This document shows, piece after piece, positions 1 through 12,522 of a DNA stretch of 64,000 nucleotides; the first letter of the stretch is position 1, and the number at the start of each line of letters is the position of its first letter. The DNA comes from Solibacillus sp. FSL H8-0523 (GTDB taxonomy: Bacteria; Bacillota; Bacilli; Bacillales_A; Planococcaceae). The position numbers and the translations under genes were made by a program. The stretch is from the NCBI RefSeq assembly GCF_038051985.1, contig NZ_CP150291.1, positions 496,001 through 560,000 of the forward strand, read 5' to 3'. The notes beneath the pieces are model-generated. The model was given only the letters and a program-made list of their open reading frames with translations, was not told the DNA's origin and searched no databases.

Positions 1-3
1 CCA

Positions 4-375
4 ATGCTAGATTTGCATCACACTTTCGCTATGCAGAAAAAGGCGTTCTTTTTTTTGCTTGCTATTTGTGCTTTAGGCTGGGGATTTTCGCCGTATGATT
101 CGATATTTGCTGGTATTGCCCTGGGTGCGTTCTTTGGTACGTATAACTTTTGGATATTAGTTCGACGTATGGAAAAATTTGACCGTTCCATGAGTGAAGG
201 GACAAGAGCACCATCTATCGGAATGGCATATCGCTTTTTTTCTGGTGTTGCCGCAGTCGCAATCGCAATATCGTTGCCACAATATTTTCACTTAATAAGC
301 ACGGTCATTGGGCTCATGATTCCGTACATCTTTGTAGTAATAGAAAGAATCGTACATCTATCGAGACGCCACTAA
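4..375 (+). CDS. atpI: ATP synthase subunit I (AtpI)
   Basis: Small hydrophobic protein of 123 residues with about four membrane segments, first in the atp operon. AtpI proteins assist assembly of the c-ring of the Fo sector and are not part of the finished enzyme. The sequence shows the Bacillus AtpI-like N-terminal stretch with LGWGFSPYDSIFAG, an amphipathic loop with WILVRRMEKF, and a basic C-terminus (SRRH). It is followed 30 bases later by atpB, the usual order. Only three bases lie upstream of the ATG, so its ribosome site cannot be seen and an upstream start cannot be excluded, but the length fits the family. Identification rests mainly on position and hydrophobic profile. Confidence 0.88.
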   Translation: MLDLHHTFAMQKKAFFFLLAICALGWGFSPYDSIFAGIALGAFFGTYNFWILVRRMEKFDRSMSEGTRAPSIGMAYRFFSGVAAVAIAISLPQYFHLISTVIGLMIPYIFVVIERIVHLSRRH

Positions 376-1131
<756 letters not shown>

Positions 1132-1164
1132 TTATAAATTACCGCATTCAATGTAGTGTAGTAG

Positions 1165-1431
<267 letters not shown>

Positions 1432-1449
1432 TCTTTAACAGGCTATTTA

Positions 1450-1489
1450 CAGTGGCGAAGAAGACTTTTCAAAGAGCCCTTCGCCATTG
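1450..1489 (+). other. Intercistronic stem-loop downstream of atpE
   Basis: CAGTGGCGAAG (1450-1460) pairs with CTTCGCCATTG (1479-1489) around an 18-base loop, an 11-bp stem with a G-T wobble. No T-tract follows directly, so it looks like an mRNA-stabilising or processing hairpin rather than a terminator. Confidence 0.6.
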
Positions 1490-1498
1490 CTTTTGTAT

Positions 1499-1530
1499 AA
1501 ATAAGGAACATCCTTATTTTTTCGTTTTTT
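1499..1530 (+). terminator. Terminator-like hairpin inside the atp operon (atpE/atpF)
   Basis: AAATAAGGA (1499-1507) and TCCTTATTT (1511-1519) form a perfect 9-bp stem with a 3-base loop, followed by a T-rich tract (1516-1522, then 1525-1530). It has the form of a Rho-independent terminator but lies within the operon, 77 bases before atpF. It may attenuate transcription so that atpE is made in excess. The stem is AT-rich, so partial read-through is expected. Confidence 0.55.
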
Positions 1531-1595
1531 AACATGAAAGTAAAAGTTTTACAAATATAGATTTTTATTTAGCTCTTGAAGGGAGTGAAACAATC

Positions 1596-2117
1596 GTGTT
1601 TTTAGACCATCTTGTATTAGGTGCAGGCGCTACTGGCATCAACTTAGGTGATGCTATCGCTACATTAGTTATTTTCTTAGGTTTAATGGCACTTCTTAAA
1701 AAGTTCGCTTGGGGTCCTTTAATGGGTATCATGCGCGAGCGTGAAGAGTTAGTTGCTAGCGGTATTGATGCTGCTGAAAAAGCTAAGAAAGAAACGCAAG
1801 CACTATTAGAAGAACAAAAGAGCCTTCTTAAAGAAGCTCGTACAGAAGCGCAATCTATTTTAGAAGGCGCTAAAAAGCAAGGCGAAGCATCTCGCGAGGA
1901 AATCGTGTCAGCTGCACGCGCTGAAGCTAACCGTCTAAAAGAATCTGCTGTTCGTGATATCGAAGCAGAGAAAGAAAAAGCAATCGCTGCGGTACGCGAA
2001 GAAGTGGTTTCATTATCAGTTCTTGCTGCATCTAAAGTTCTTGGAAAAGAAATTTCAGAAGCAGACAACAGCGCATTAATTAAAGAAACGATTGCGAAGG
2101 CAGGCGAAGCGAAATGA
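1596..2117 (+). CDS. atpF: F1Fo ATP synthase subunit b (Fo stalk)
   Basis: Peripheral-stalk b subunit, 173 residues. One N-terminal membrane helix (about residues 15-35, [13 protein letters not shown]) is followed by a long, highly charged coiled coil (about 50-165) that links Fo to F1 through the delta subunit. It starts at a GTG at 1596 preceded by GAAGGGAGTG with good spacing. Its last four bases (ATGA) overlap the start of atpH, indicating translational coupling. Confidence 0.96.
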   Translation: MFLDHLVLGAGATGINLGDAIATLVIFLGLMALLKKFAWGPLMGIMREREELVASGIDAAEKAKKETQALLEEQKSLLKEARTEAQSILEGAKKQGEASREEIVSAARAEANRLKESAVRDIEAEKEKAIAAVREEVVSLSVLAASKVLGKEISEADNSALIKETIAKAGEAK

Positions 2118-2650
2118 GTCAATCGACTGTAGCAAATCGCTATGCTCAAGCAATTTTTAAATTAGCTGCTCAGCAAAACTTACTTACTGAAGTAGGTTCG
2201 GATTTTAAAGAGATCAAAGAAGTATTAGCTACTAACGATGAGTTTATGGCATTACTTACAGCTCCTAAAATCTCTGCTGATCGCAAAAAAGAGCTTATTG
2301 CTCAAATCTTAACTGGTGCACAGCCAATCGTTGTAAACATGATTCAATTCTTAATCGAAAAGAAACGTTTAAACGAATTATCAGCTGTTGCTGAACAGTT
2401 CCAAGCATTAGCAGCCGCTGCTCAAGGTGCTGCAGATGCAAAAGTTTTCTCTACTCGCGAATTATCAGCTGATGAGCGTGCAGAAATTTCTGCTGCTTTC
2501 GGTAAATTAGTAGGTAAAGAAACACTTAATATTACAAACATTATCGATGCGTCATTAATTGGTGGCGTACGCGTTCAAATCGGCAACTATATCTTCGACA
2601 GCACTGTAGCTTCTAAGCTAGAGGACTTAAAGAAAGTATTAGTTGGTTAA
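2114..2650 (+). CDS. atpH: F1Fo ATP synthase subunit delta
   Basis: Soluble OSCP/delta subunit, 178 residues, joining the b-subunit dimer to the top of the alpha3beta3 head. The N-terminal helical domain begins with the typical [13 protein letters not shown] motif, and the C-terminal region contains [14 protein letters not shown], a conserved delta signature (IGGVRVxxG). Its start overlaps the atpF stop by four bases. Confidence 0.96.
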   Translation: MSQSTVANRYAQAIFKLAAQQNLLTEVGSDFKEIKEVLATNDEFMALLTAPKISADRKKELIAQILTGAQPIVVNMIQFLIEKKRLNELSAVAEQFQALAAAAQGAADAKVFSTRELSADERAEISAAFGKLVGKETLNITNIIDASLIGGVRVQIGNYIFDSTVASKLEDLKKVLVG

Positions 2651-2673
2651 ATCTTAAGAAATGTGAGAGGTGA

Positions 2674-4188
<1,515 letters not shown>

Positions 4189-4201
4189 GAATTGAACAGT
4201 T

Positions 4202-4232
4202 TTTTCACGTGTGCTTCGTGCATGCGTGAAAA
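4202..4232 (+). other. Stem-loop between atpA and atpG
   Basis: TTTTCACG (4202-4209) pairs with CGTGAAAA (4225-4232), extended inward by two wobble pairs and TGC/GCA around a TTCGT loop, giving about 13 bp. There is no T-tract, so it is probably an intercistronic stability or processing element. Confidence 0.55.
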
Positions 4233-4262
4233 GCTGAGCATCTCTTTTTAAGAACTTGATAA

Positions 4263-6609
<2,347 letters not shown>

Positions 6610-6617
6610 TTAGCTGA

Positions 6618-7040
<423 letters not shown>

Positions 7041-7049
7041 TTTAAATTT

Positions 7050-7080
7050 AAAGTGGGCAGAGCAATCTGCCCACTTTTTT
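7050..7080 (+). terminator. Rho-independent terminator of the atp operon
   Basis: AAGTGGGCAG (7051-7060) pairs perfectly with CTGCCCACTT (7067-7076) around a 6-base loop, extended by one A-T pair, with a T-tract to 7080. It begins 10 bases after the atpC stop. Confidence 0.93.
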
Positions 7081-7225
7081 AGTATGTCAGAAAATATAGG
7101 ATTTTGGTGTTTTAGCAGTGTTTAGGTATTCGCGCCACCCCTTCACATATGCATTTTTTGACATTGGACGTCTTTTGTGGTTATATTAATATGTTTGACA
7201 CGATTTGTGAATGGAGAGGATGGAC

Positions 7226-7468
7226 TTGGATTTAGTAGCAGAAGCAGGGCAGCAGGCATTAATGAACGTTATTGCCTATATTGTTTTTATTGGCATGGCC
7301 CTATATGCATTGCAGGGACTACATCTTGAGCAGTTATTTAAAAAGGGAAAAACCTTTCAAATTCAATTGTTTTATATTTTAATGAGTCTTGTCATTGGAT
7401 CGGCAGCAGCAGATTTTTTTCTTAACTTTTTAAGCTGGTCACGAACAATTCCCTATATCTTCAATTAA
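7226..7468 (+). CDS. ywzB: DUF1146 family small membrane protein (YwzB-like)
   Basis: About 80 residues with two membrane helices (NVIAYIVFIGMALYALQ and LFYILMSLVIGSAAADFFLNFL) separated by a basic loop. The DUF1146/YwzB family lies between atpC and murA in many Bacillales, and the function is unknown. Start choice: ATGs at 7211 and 7220 are in frame, but the only Shine-Dalgarno (GGAGAGG, 7213-7219) overlaps or touches them. A TTG at 7226 sits 6 bases after it and gives MDLVAEAGQQAL. The start is therefore likely TTG, not certain. Confidence 0.75.
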   Translation: MDLVAEAGQQALMNVIAYIVFIGMALYALQGLHLEQLFKKGKTFQIQLFYILMSLVIGSAAADFFLNFLSWSRTIPYIFN

Positions 7469-7490
7469 TACAGGAAATAAACGGTGCTAT

Positions 7491-7540
7491 TTATTTCTTG
7501 TAGTGGGGAATAATCACTTGTTTTTCACTACAAGAAATAA
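7491..7540. repeat. Perfect 15-bp inverted repeat
   Basis: TTATTTCTTGTAGTG (7491-7505) and its exact complement CACTACAAGAAATAA (7526-7540) flank a 20-base spacer. No T-tract follows on either strand, so it is not a typical terminator. A separate palindrome ATTTCCTAGGAAAT (7542-7555) starts one base later. Confidence 0.85.
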
Positions 7541-7701
7541 AATTTCCTAGGAAATAGTATACGTTTGCCATCTTACAAAGTCGGGGTAGTTAATTAAAGA
7601 TGATACTTTTCTGTGAAATTCTGTCTATTCACATTAACTACCTGCGCTGCGTATTATAAAATAATAGCTATTTCTATAAAATTAGCTTAAAATAGTGATT
7701 T

Positions 7702-7727
7702 GGGTGCTTGAATAAGCGCACCTTTTT
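7702..7727 (+). terminator. Terminator-like hairpin upstream of murA
   Basis: GGTGC pairs with GCACC, with a short imperfect inner extension (CTT/AAG), and is followed by TTTTT. It is a weak to moderate intrinsic terminator, probably for ywzB read-through. Confidence 0.5.
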
Positions 7728-7842
7728 ATGTAGTATGTTTTTGTGTGAGAAATAACAGTCAAATGAAGTTTTAACATGATAAAAATTAATTGAACTTATT
7801 CATTTATTCATTATATGAGAATCGAATTCGGAGGGACGAATT

Positions 7843-9141
7843 GTGGAGAGAATTATTGTTACTGGGGGTCAAACGCTAAAAGGCAATGTGCGCGTCGAAG
7901 GTGCGAAGAATGCTGTATTACCAATTTTAGCTGCGTCTCTATTAGCTTCAAAAGATAAAAATATTATTAAAGATGTACCAAACTTAGCAGATGTAAGTAC
8001 AATTAATGAAGTATTAAAAAGCTTAAATGCACTTGTTGAATATAATGTAGAACAAAACGAAATGATCATCGATACGTCAATGGAGCTTTCAAGCGAGGCG
8101 CAATTCGAGTTTGTTAGTAAAATGCGTGCATCGATTTTAGTAATGGGTTCATTACTAGCGCGTAACGGTTATGCTCGTGTAGCATTACCAGGCGGTTGTG
8201 CAATCGGCTCACGTCCAATCGAACTACACTTAAAAGGCTTTGAAGCAATGGGTGCTGAAATTTCATTTGGCCATGGCTATGTAGAAGCAAAAGTAAAAGA
8301 CGTACTGAAAGGTGCTGAAATTTATTTAGACTTCCCAAGTGTTGGGGCGACTGAAAACATTATGACAGCAGCAGCTTTAGCGAAGGGCACTACAGTTATT
8401 GAAAATGCTGCAAAAGAGCCTGAAATTGTAGATTTAGCGAACTTCATTAATGCGATGGGTGGTCGTGTTATCGGTGCAGGTACCGACACAATTCGTATTG
8501 AAGGTGTAAAACAATTAAAAGGTTGCGAGCATTATATTATTCCAGACCGTATTGAAGCCGGAACGTTTATGGTGGCAGCAGCAATTACGCGTGGTGACGT
8601 ATTCATCGAAAACGCAGTACCTGAGCATATGACAGCATTGATTGCTAAAATGCGTGAAATGGGTGTTGAAGTCATCGAAGAAGGCGAAGGGTTACGTGTA
8701 CGTGCTACGGATCCACTTAAAGCTGTGGACATTAAAACAATGCCACACCCAGGCTTCCCGACAGATATGCAATCACAAATGATGGCGTTAATGTTAACGG
8801 CAACAGGCACAAGTATTATCACAGAAACGGTATTTGAAAACCGCTTTATGCATGTGGAAGAGTTCCGTCGCATGAATGCCGATGCGAAAATTGAAGGTCG
8901 CTCAGTATTTATTGAAGGCGGTAAAAACTTACAAGGTGCGGAAGTATCAGCAACAGACTTACGTGCAGCAGCATCGCTTATTTTAACTGGTCTTGTATCT
9001 GAAGGCGTAACACGAGTAACAAAATTACATCACTTAGACCGTGGCTACGTGGACTTCCACAAAAAATTAGCTGCCCTAGGTGCGAATATCGAACGCGTTG
9101 ATTCTGAAGAAGTTGTAGAAGAAACAATTGTAACGGTATAA
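7843..9141 (+). CDS. murA: UDP-N-acetylglucosamine 1-carboxyvinyltransferase MurA
   Basis: First committed step of peptidoglycan synthesis: transfer of enolpyruvate from PEP to UDP-GlcNAc in the cytoplasm. The protein has 432 residues with the N-terminal GGxxLxGxVxVxGAKNA signature (residues 8-24) and the catalytic Cys119 in [12 protein letters not shown], the residue targeted by fosfomycin. It starts at a GTG with GGAGGGA 8 bases upstream. Bacillales often carry two MurA paralogues. The position after atp and ywzB and before spoIID matches murAA of B. subtilis. Confidence 0.96.
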   Translation: MERIIVTGGQTLKGNVRVEGAKNAVLPILAASLLASKDKNIIKDVPNLADVSTINEVLKSLNALVEYNVEQNEMIIDTSMELSSEAQFEFVSKMRASILVMGSLLARNGYARVALPGGCAIGSRPIELHLKGFEAMGAEISFGHGYVEAKVKDVLKGAEIYLDFPSVGATENIMTAAALAKGTTVIENAAKEPEIVDLANFINAMGGRVIGAGTDTIRIEGVKQLKGCEHYIIPDRIEAGTFMVAAAITRGDVFIENAVPEHMTALIAKMREMGVEVIEEGEGLRVRATDPLKAVDIKTMPHPGFPTDMQSQMMALMLTATGTSIITETVFENRFMHVEEFRRMNADAKIEGRSVFIEGGKNLQGAEVSATDLRAAASLILTGLVSEGVTRVTKLHHLDRGYVDFHKKLAALGANIERVDSEEVVEETIVTV

Positions 9142-9156
9142 TACTAGAATTTCAGG

Positions 9157-9199
9157 AGCATCCATTCCCTCACAGAATTTGAGGTAGTGGGTGCTTTTT
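9157..9199 (+). terminator. Rho-independent terminator of murA
   Basis: AGCATCC...CCCTCA pairs imperfectly with TGAGG...GTGGGTGCT (about 9158-9195), ending in TTTTT. It lies 16 bases after the murA stop. Confidence 0.75.
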
Positions 9200-9251
9200 A
9201 TGTAGAAAATAGGACTATGGTGAATTCCCTAAAATCTAAATCACGTACAAT

Positions 9252-9279
9252 GTATATTCAGATGAGAAAAACATACACT
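9252..9279 (+). promoter_or_regulatory. Sigma-E type promoter of spoIID
   Basis: GTATATT (9252-9258), 13-base spacer, then CATACACT (9272-9279). This matches the sigma-E -10 consensus CATACAnT exactly and its -35 (ATATT core) closely. spoIID is a known sigma-E regulon member in B. subtilis. The predicted start of transcription falls at or next to the ATG at 9285. Confidence 0.75.
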
Positions 9280-9284
9280 GTCTC

Positions 9285-10190
9285 ATGAAAAAAATTCTAC
9301 TTTCTATTTTGTTACTTAGCTTATTCGTTATTCCGCTTTTTATGCTAAAAAAACTACCGAATTCATCAAAACAGATGGAGGAACCATTCGAAAACATGTG
9401 CCAGCTATTCATTTCGATCAATGACACATCGATTCCGATAGAAGACTATTTAATCGGTGTGCTTGCGGGAGAAATGCCGGCTAGTTTTCATGAAGAAGCG
9501 CTAAAAGCTCAGGCAATCGCGGCGAGGACATATGTATTGAAGCAAACTAACAATGGACAAACTGCCATCAGCGCAACAACAGCGCATCAAGTATTTAATG
9601 ATCAGCAAATGCGCGAAGAAAAGTGGCAAGCCGCTTTCGCGCAAAATGAACAAAAGCTCGAGCAAGCCGTAAACGAAACCAAGCAGCAAGTACTGACCTA
9701 TCAAGATCAACTCATCACCGCCATGTTTCATGCATCCTCCTACAAACAAACAGAATCCGCACAAAATTATAGCGACAATGTTCTTCCTTATTTGCAATCG
9801 GTACCGACATCAGAGCTACTTGAACCACAACAACTTATCTTCTCCTATAACGAGCTAAATACGCAGCTACAACAAAATTTTACAGCCAAAGAGTATCAAC
9901 AAGCCAAAATCCTAAAGAACAGTTCTGAGCGTATAGAGTCCGTTACAATCGCAGGTAAAACATGGTCTGGGCGAGAAATCCGGGAATACTTAAATTTACG
10001 GTCAACACATTTCATGTGGGAGCAGGCAGCAGCGGGTATCCAAATTACTACGCTTGGTTATGGGCACGGGGTAGGGATGAGTCAAGAGGGTGCAAATGCG
10101 ATGGCACAAAGAGGCGCAACCGCTGAAGATATTTTGGCGCACTATTATCCGAATACAAACCTACAAACTTTTGATTATTGTGAAAAATGA
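9285..10190 (+). CDS. spoIID: Stage II sporulation protein D (lytic transglycosylase)
   Basis: Peptidoglycan hydrolase that, with SpoIIP and SpoIIM, drives engulfment of the forespore by the mother cell. 301 residues: an N-terminal membrane anchor (ILLSILLLSLFVIPLFML), then the SpoIID domain with the catalytic glutamate in LAGEMPASF (Glu63), followed by the conserved LKAQAIAARTYVL. The C-terminus carries GYGHGVGMSQEGANAMA, typical of the family. No Shine-Dalgarno precedes the ATG. The sigma-E -10 box ends only 5 bases before it, so the message may be leaderless. Short for the family but complete in its motifs. Confidence 0.93.
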   Translation: MKKILLSILLLSLFVIPLFMLKKLPNSSKQMEEPFENMCQLFISINDTSIPIEDYLIGVLAGEMPASFHEEALKAQAIAARTYVLKQTNNGQTAISATTAHQVFNDQQMREEKWQAAFAQNEQKLEQAVNETKQQVLTYQDQLITAMFHASSYKQTESAQNYSDNVLPYLQSVPTSELLEPQQLIFSYNELNTQLQQNFTAKEYQQAKILKNSSERIESVTIAGKTWSGREIREYLNLRSTHFMWEQAAAGIQITTLGYGHGVGMSQEGANAMAQRGATAEDILAHYYPNTNLQTFDYCEK

Positions 10191-10191
10191 T

Positions 10192-10221
10192 GTTTAACTT
10201 CGGTACTTCCTGTCCACACTT
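10192..10221 (+). promoter_or_regulatory. Possible sigma-F/G type promoter of spoIIQ
   Basis: GTTTA (10192-10196), exactly 15-base spacer, then GTCCACACTT (10212-10221). This compares with the forespore consensus GYATA and GGnnAnAnTW, with one mismatch in each box. spoIIQ is sigma-F dependent in B. subtilis. The match is suggestive, not decisive. Confidence 0.4.
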
Positions 10222-10239
10222 TTTCTTGAGGTGATGAAC

Positions 10240-10887
10240 ATGAGAGAAGTTAAACGAAAGCCTTCTCAAAAACTGATGGAGCGACCGTGGTTTTGGCCGG
10301 TTGTTTATAGCAGTATTGCATTGATGATTGTCGGCGTAATTTTGAGCTACAACGCTTTGTACAATAGTCAACAGGATCAGGTCGCATTAGAAGAGCAACC
10401 AGCAACCAATCAAGAAACCATTTTGCCAACCGCAACAAAGCTAGAAACATTGAAATATCCGTTTAAAGAGGAATTGTTAAATGAAGTGGCCATCTTACAT
10501 GAATTTTATGATGTCACAGCCGACGAAGCAACACGAGAAAATGCACTTTTAGTATTCAACCAAGTGTTTACAACATCAACAGGTGTAACGATTGCGATTA
10601 ATAGTGAGCCGTTCGAAGTGGTCGCTGCGATGAGTGGCGAGGTGACAAAAGTGAAGATGGACGTCTTTACAGGTAATCAAATTACAATCACACATCCAAA
10701 TGGCATGGAAACGCGTTATAACTCCGTTGCAGATATTTTAGTAAAAGAAGGCGACAAAGTAACGCAAGGAGAGCCAATCGCCAAATCACAGGAAAATGAA
10801 TGGAATGAAGCGGCAGGCATCCATTTGCACTTTGAAGTTCTAGAAAATGGAGTTCTTGTGAATCCAAGGAAGTTTTTAGCGTTCTAA
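10240..10887 (+). CDS. spoIIQ: SpoIIQ-like M23 (LytM) family engulfment protein
   Basis: Forespore membrane protein that zips to mother-cell SpoIIIAH across the intermembrane space. The start is ATG 10240, since GTG/ATG at 10231-10236 lie in the Shine-Dalgarno TTGAGGTG. The result is 215 residues: a basic N-terminus, one membrane helix (about 17-40), and a C-terminal LytM domain (about 105-205). The domain keeps the GIHLHFEV motif (His195, His197). The segment that normally holds the other zinc ligands (HxGxDIA) reads TSTGVTIA, so His and Asp are lost. This suggests a non-catalytic domain, as is known for B. subtilis SpoIIQ. Shorter than the B. subtilis protein (283 residues). Confidence 0.85.
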   Translation: MREVKRKPSQKLMERPWFWPVVYSSIALMIVGVILSYNALYNSQQDQVALEEQPATNQETILPTATKLETLKYPFKEELLNEVAILHEFYDVTADEATRENALLVFNQVFTTSTGVTIAINSEPFEVVAAMSGEVTKVKMDVFTGNQITITHPNGMETRYNSVADILVKEGDKVTQGEPIAKSQENEWNEAAGIHLHFEVLENGVLVNPRKFLAF

Positions 10888-10929
10888 TGTAATCCCGAAT
10901 AAACGCAAGACTCGACACATATGGTGAAC

Positions 10930-10958
10930 CAATAAGAACTAAACACTCTTCATACATT
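10930..10958 (+). promoter_or_regulatory. Sigma-E type promoter of spoIIID
   Basis: CATACATT (10951-10958) is a perfect sigma-E -10 box. CAATAAG (10930-10936), 14 bases upstream, is a partial -35 match (4 of 7). spoIIID is sigma-E transcribed in B. subtilis. Transcription would start near 10965, leaving a leader of only about 13 bases. Confidence 0.65.
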
Positions 10959-10977
10959 TTAAAGAGAGGAAGAGAAC

Positions 10978-11256
10978 GTGCACGAGCATATTCGGCAACG
11001 TTGCGTTCGATTGGGGGAGCTATTTGTGGAGAAAGGTGGAACGGTACGTGCACTAGCGAGTAAGACGGGATTTTCAAAAAGCACGGTGCATAAGGATTTA
11101 ACAGAAAGACTCGTACAAGTAAATGAACCACTCGCCAAACAAGTGCAGGAACTACTCGCCTATAACAAGTCGATTCGACATTTGCGAGGTGGTGAAGCAA
11201 CACGCAAAAAATGGCTAGAAAAACCAATACAAGCAACAGTAATGTCTAGCGAGTAA
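10978..11256 (+). CDS. spoIIID: Sporulation transcriptional regulator SpoIIID
   Basis: Small DNA-binding regulator of mother-cell genes, 92 residues. It contains a helix-turn-helix in TVRALASKTGFSKSTVHKDL (about 22-42) that is near-invariant in the family, plus a basic C-terminal helix (LRGGEATRKKW) that contacts DNA. It starts at a GTG (10978) after the purine-rich AAGAGAGGAAGAG. Situated between spoIIQ and mbl, as in related genomes. Confidence 0.95.
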   Translation: MHEHIRQRCVRLGELFVEKGGTVRALASKTGFSKSTVHKDLTERLVQVNEPLAKQVQELLAYNKSIRHLRGGEATRKKWLEKPIQATVMSSE

Positions 11257-11277
11257 GTAAGCTCACTAGACATTTTT
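11241..11277 (+). terminator. Terminator overlapping the end of spoIIID
   Basis: AATGTCTAGCGAG (11241-11253) pairs with CTCACTAGACATT (11262-11274) with one mismatch, followed by a T-tract. The left arm begins inside the spoIIID coding region, and the stop codon lies just after it. Confidence 0.8.
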
Positions 11278-11448
11278 GATTTTTTTAGCAAATCCGCAAC
11301 AACTTAAAATCCCTATAAATTCCAAAGTAAAGGAAATTGTCTACCATAATTATAGATGTAATTCAGTAGGGTATATGATAAAATAAGCTAGATAAAGAGG
11401 CATATGAATCGTATACATGTTGAAATCGCTGGAAGGAGACTAACAAAC

Positions 11449-12444
11449 ATGTTTTCTAAAGATATTGGGATAGATTTAGGTACTGCAAACGTGTTAATTC
11501 ACGTGAAGGGGAAGGGCATTGTATTAAATGAGCCTTCTGTAGTGGCAATTGATAAAAAGAGTGGAAAAGTGCTAGCTGTAGGTGAAGAGGCACGTCAAAT
11601 GGTAGGGCGTACACCGGGCAATATCGTGGCAATTCGTCCGTTAAAAGACGGCGTGATTGCAGATTTCGATGTAACAGAAGCAATGTTAAAGCATTTTATT
11701 AATAAACTAGATTTAAAGGGCTTTTTATCGAAGCCACGTATTTTAATTTGCTGTCCGACAAATATTACGTCAGTCGAGCAAAAAGCAATCCGCGAAGCAG
11801 CTGAAAAATCAGGCGGTAAAAAGGTGTATCTAGAGGAAGAACCAAAAGTAGCAGCAATTGGCGCAGGTATGGATATTTTCCAACCAAGCGGCAATATGGT
11901 TGTTGATATCGGCGGTGGTACGACAGACGTAGCGGTCCTTTCAATGGGTGATATCGTAACAAGTGAATCAATCAAAATCGCAGGCGACGTATTCGACAAT
12001 GACATCTTGCAATACATAAAGAAAGAATACAAGCTACTAATCGGTGAACGTACGGCAGAGGATATTAAAACAACAATCGGTACGGTTTTCCCAGGTAGTC
12101 GCAAAGAATCAATGGACATTCGTGGCCGTGACATGGTAACTGGTTTACCACGCACAATCGAAATCCATTCAGAAGAAATCGAGCATGCCCTGCGTGAATC
12201 AGTAAGCATGATCGTACAAGCGGCGAAAAACGTGCTTGAAAAAACACCACCAGAATTATCGGCAGATATTATTGACCGTGGTGTTATTTTAACAGGCGGT
12301 GGGGCGTTACTACACGGTATCGACCAATTGTTAATTGAAGAATTAAAAGTCCCGGTATTTATTGCTGAAAACCCGATGGACTGTGTCGCAATCGGAACAG
12401 GTGTGATGTTAGATAATATTGACCGAGCAGTTAGTAATAAATAA
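11449..12444 (+). CDS. mbl: Actin-like cell-shape protein Mbl
   Basis: MreB-family filament protein that directs lateral-wall synthesis. 331 residues beginning MFSKDIGIDLGTANVLIHVKGKG. The phosphate-binding loops (DLGTAN, DIGGGTTDVAV) and the C-terminal GVILTGGGALLHGID are intact. Assignment to Mbl rather than MreB rests on recalled similarity to B. subtilis Mbl along the full length and on the spoIIID-mbl-flhO-flhP synteny. An in-frame ATG at 11404 has no Shine-Dalgarno. The ATG at 11449 has GGAAGGAG upstream and is the better start. Confidence 0.95.
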   Translation: MFSKDIGIDLGTANVLIHVKGKGIVLNEPSVVAIDKKSGKVLAVGEEARQMVGRTPGNIVAIRPLKDGVIADFDVTEAMLKHFINKLDLKGFLSKPRILICCPTNITSVEQKAIREAAEKSGGKKVYLEEEPKVAAIGAGMDIFQPSGNMVVDIGGGTTDVAVLSMGDIVTSESIKIAGDVFDNDILQYIKKEYKLLIGERTAEDIKTTIGTVFPGSRKESMDIRGRDMVTGLPRTIEIHSEEIEHALRESVSMIVQAAKNVLEKTPPELSADIIDRGVILTGGGALLHGIDQLLIEELKVPVFIAENPMDCVAIGTGVMLDNIDRAVSNK

Positions 12445-12462
12445 CTGAACTAGCTGATAACC

Positions 12463-12489
12463 TAACATTCAAATGAATTTTACCGATAT
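12463..12489 (+). promoter_or_regulatory. Sigma-D (motility) type promoter of flhO
   Basis: TAAC (12463-12466), exactly 15 bases, then ACCGATAT (12482-12489). This compares with the sigma-D consensus TAAA-N15-GCCGATAT, with one mismatch in each box. It lies 33 bases before the flhO start, in the gap after mbl. Confidence 0.6.
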
Positions 12490-12522
12490 ATATGAAATAT
12501 GACGTAACTAGAGGTGAAGTGC

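Larger units (their letters stand above)
7469..7842. other. 374-base intergenic region between ywzB and murA
   Basis: No coding capacity seen. It contains a long perfect inverted repeat (7491-7540), an adjacent 14-base palindrome (7542-7555) and a terminator-like hairpin (7702-7727). The last 60 bases are AT-rich and should hold the murA promoter, but I cannot pick out convincing -35/-10 boxes. Confidence 0.6.

Noticed and set aside
1565-2149. Minus-strand reading frame of 194 codons opposite atpF
   Set aside because: No ribosome site. The Ser/Ala-rich composition is the mirror of the coiled-coil codons of atpF; it is a shadow of a certain gene.
10688-11236. Minus-strand reading frame spanning spoIIQ and spoIIID
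   Set aside because: Overlaps two well-supported sporulation genes and a sigma-E promoter; no motifs.
11595-12209. Minus-strand reading frame of 204 codons opposite mbl
   Set aside because: Lies wholly inside the conserved mbl gene, with no start signal and no recognisable protein features.
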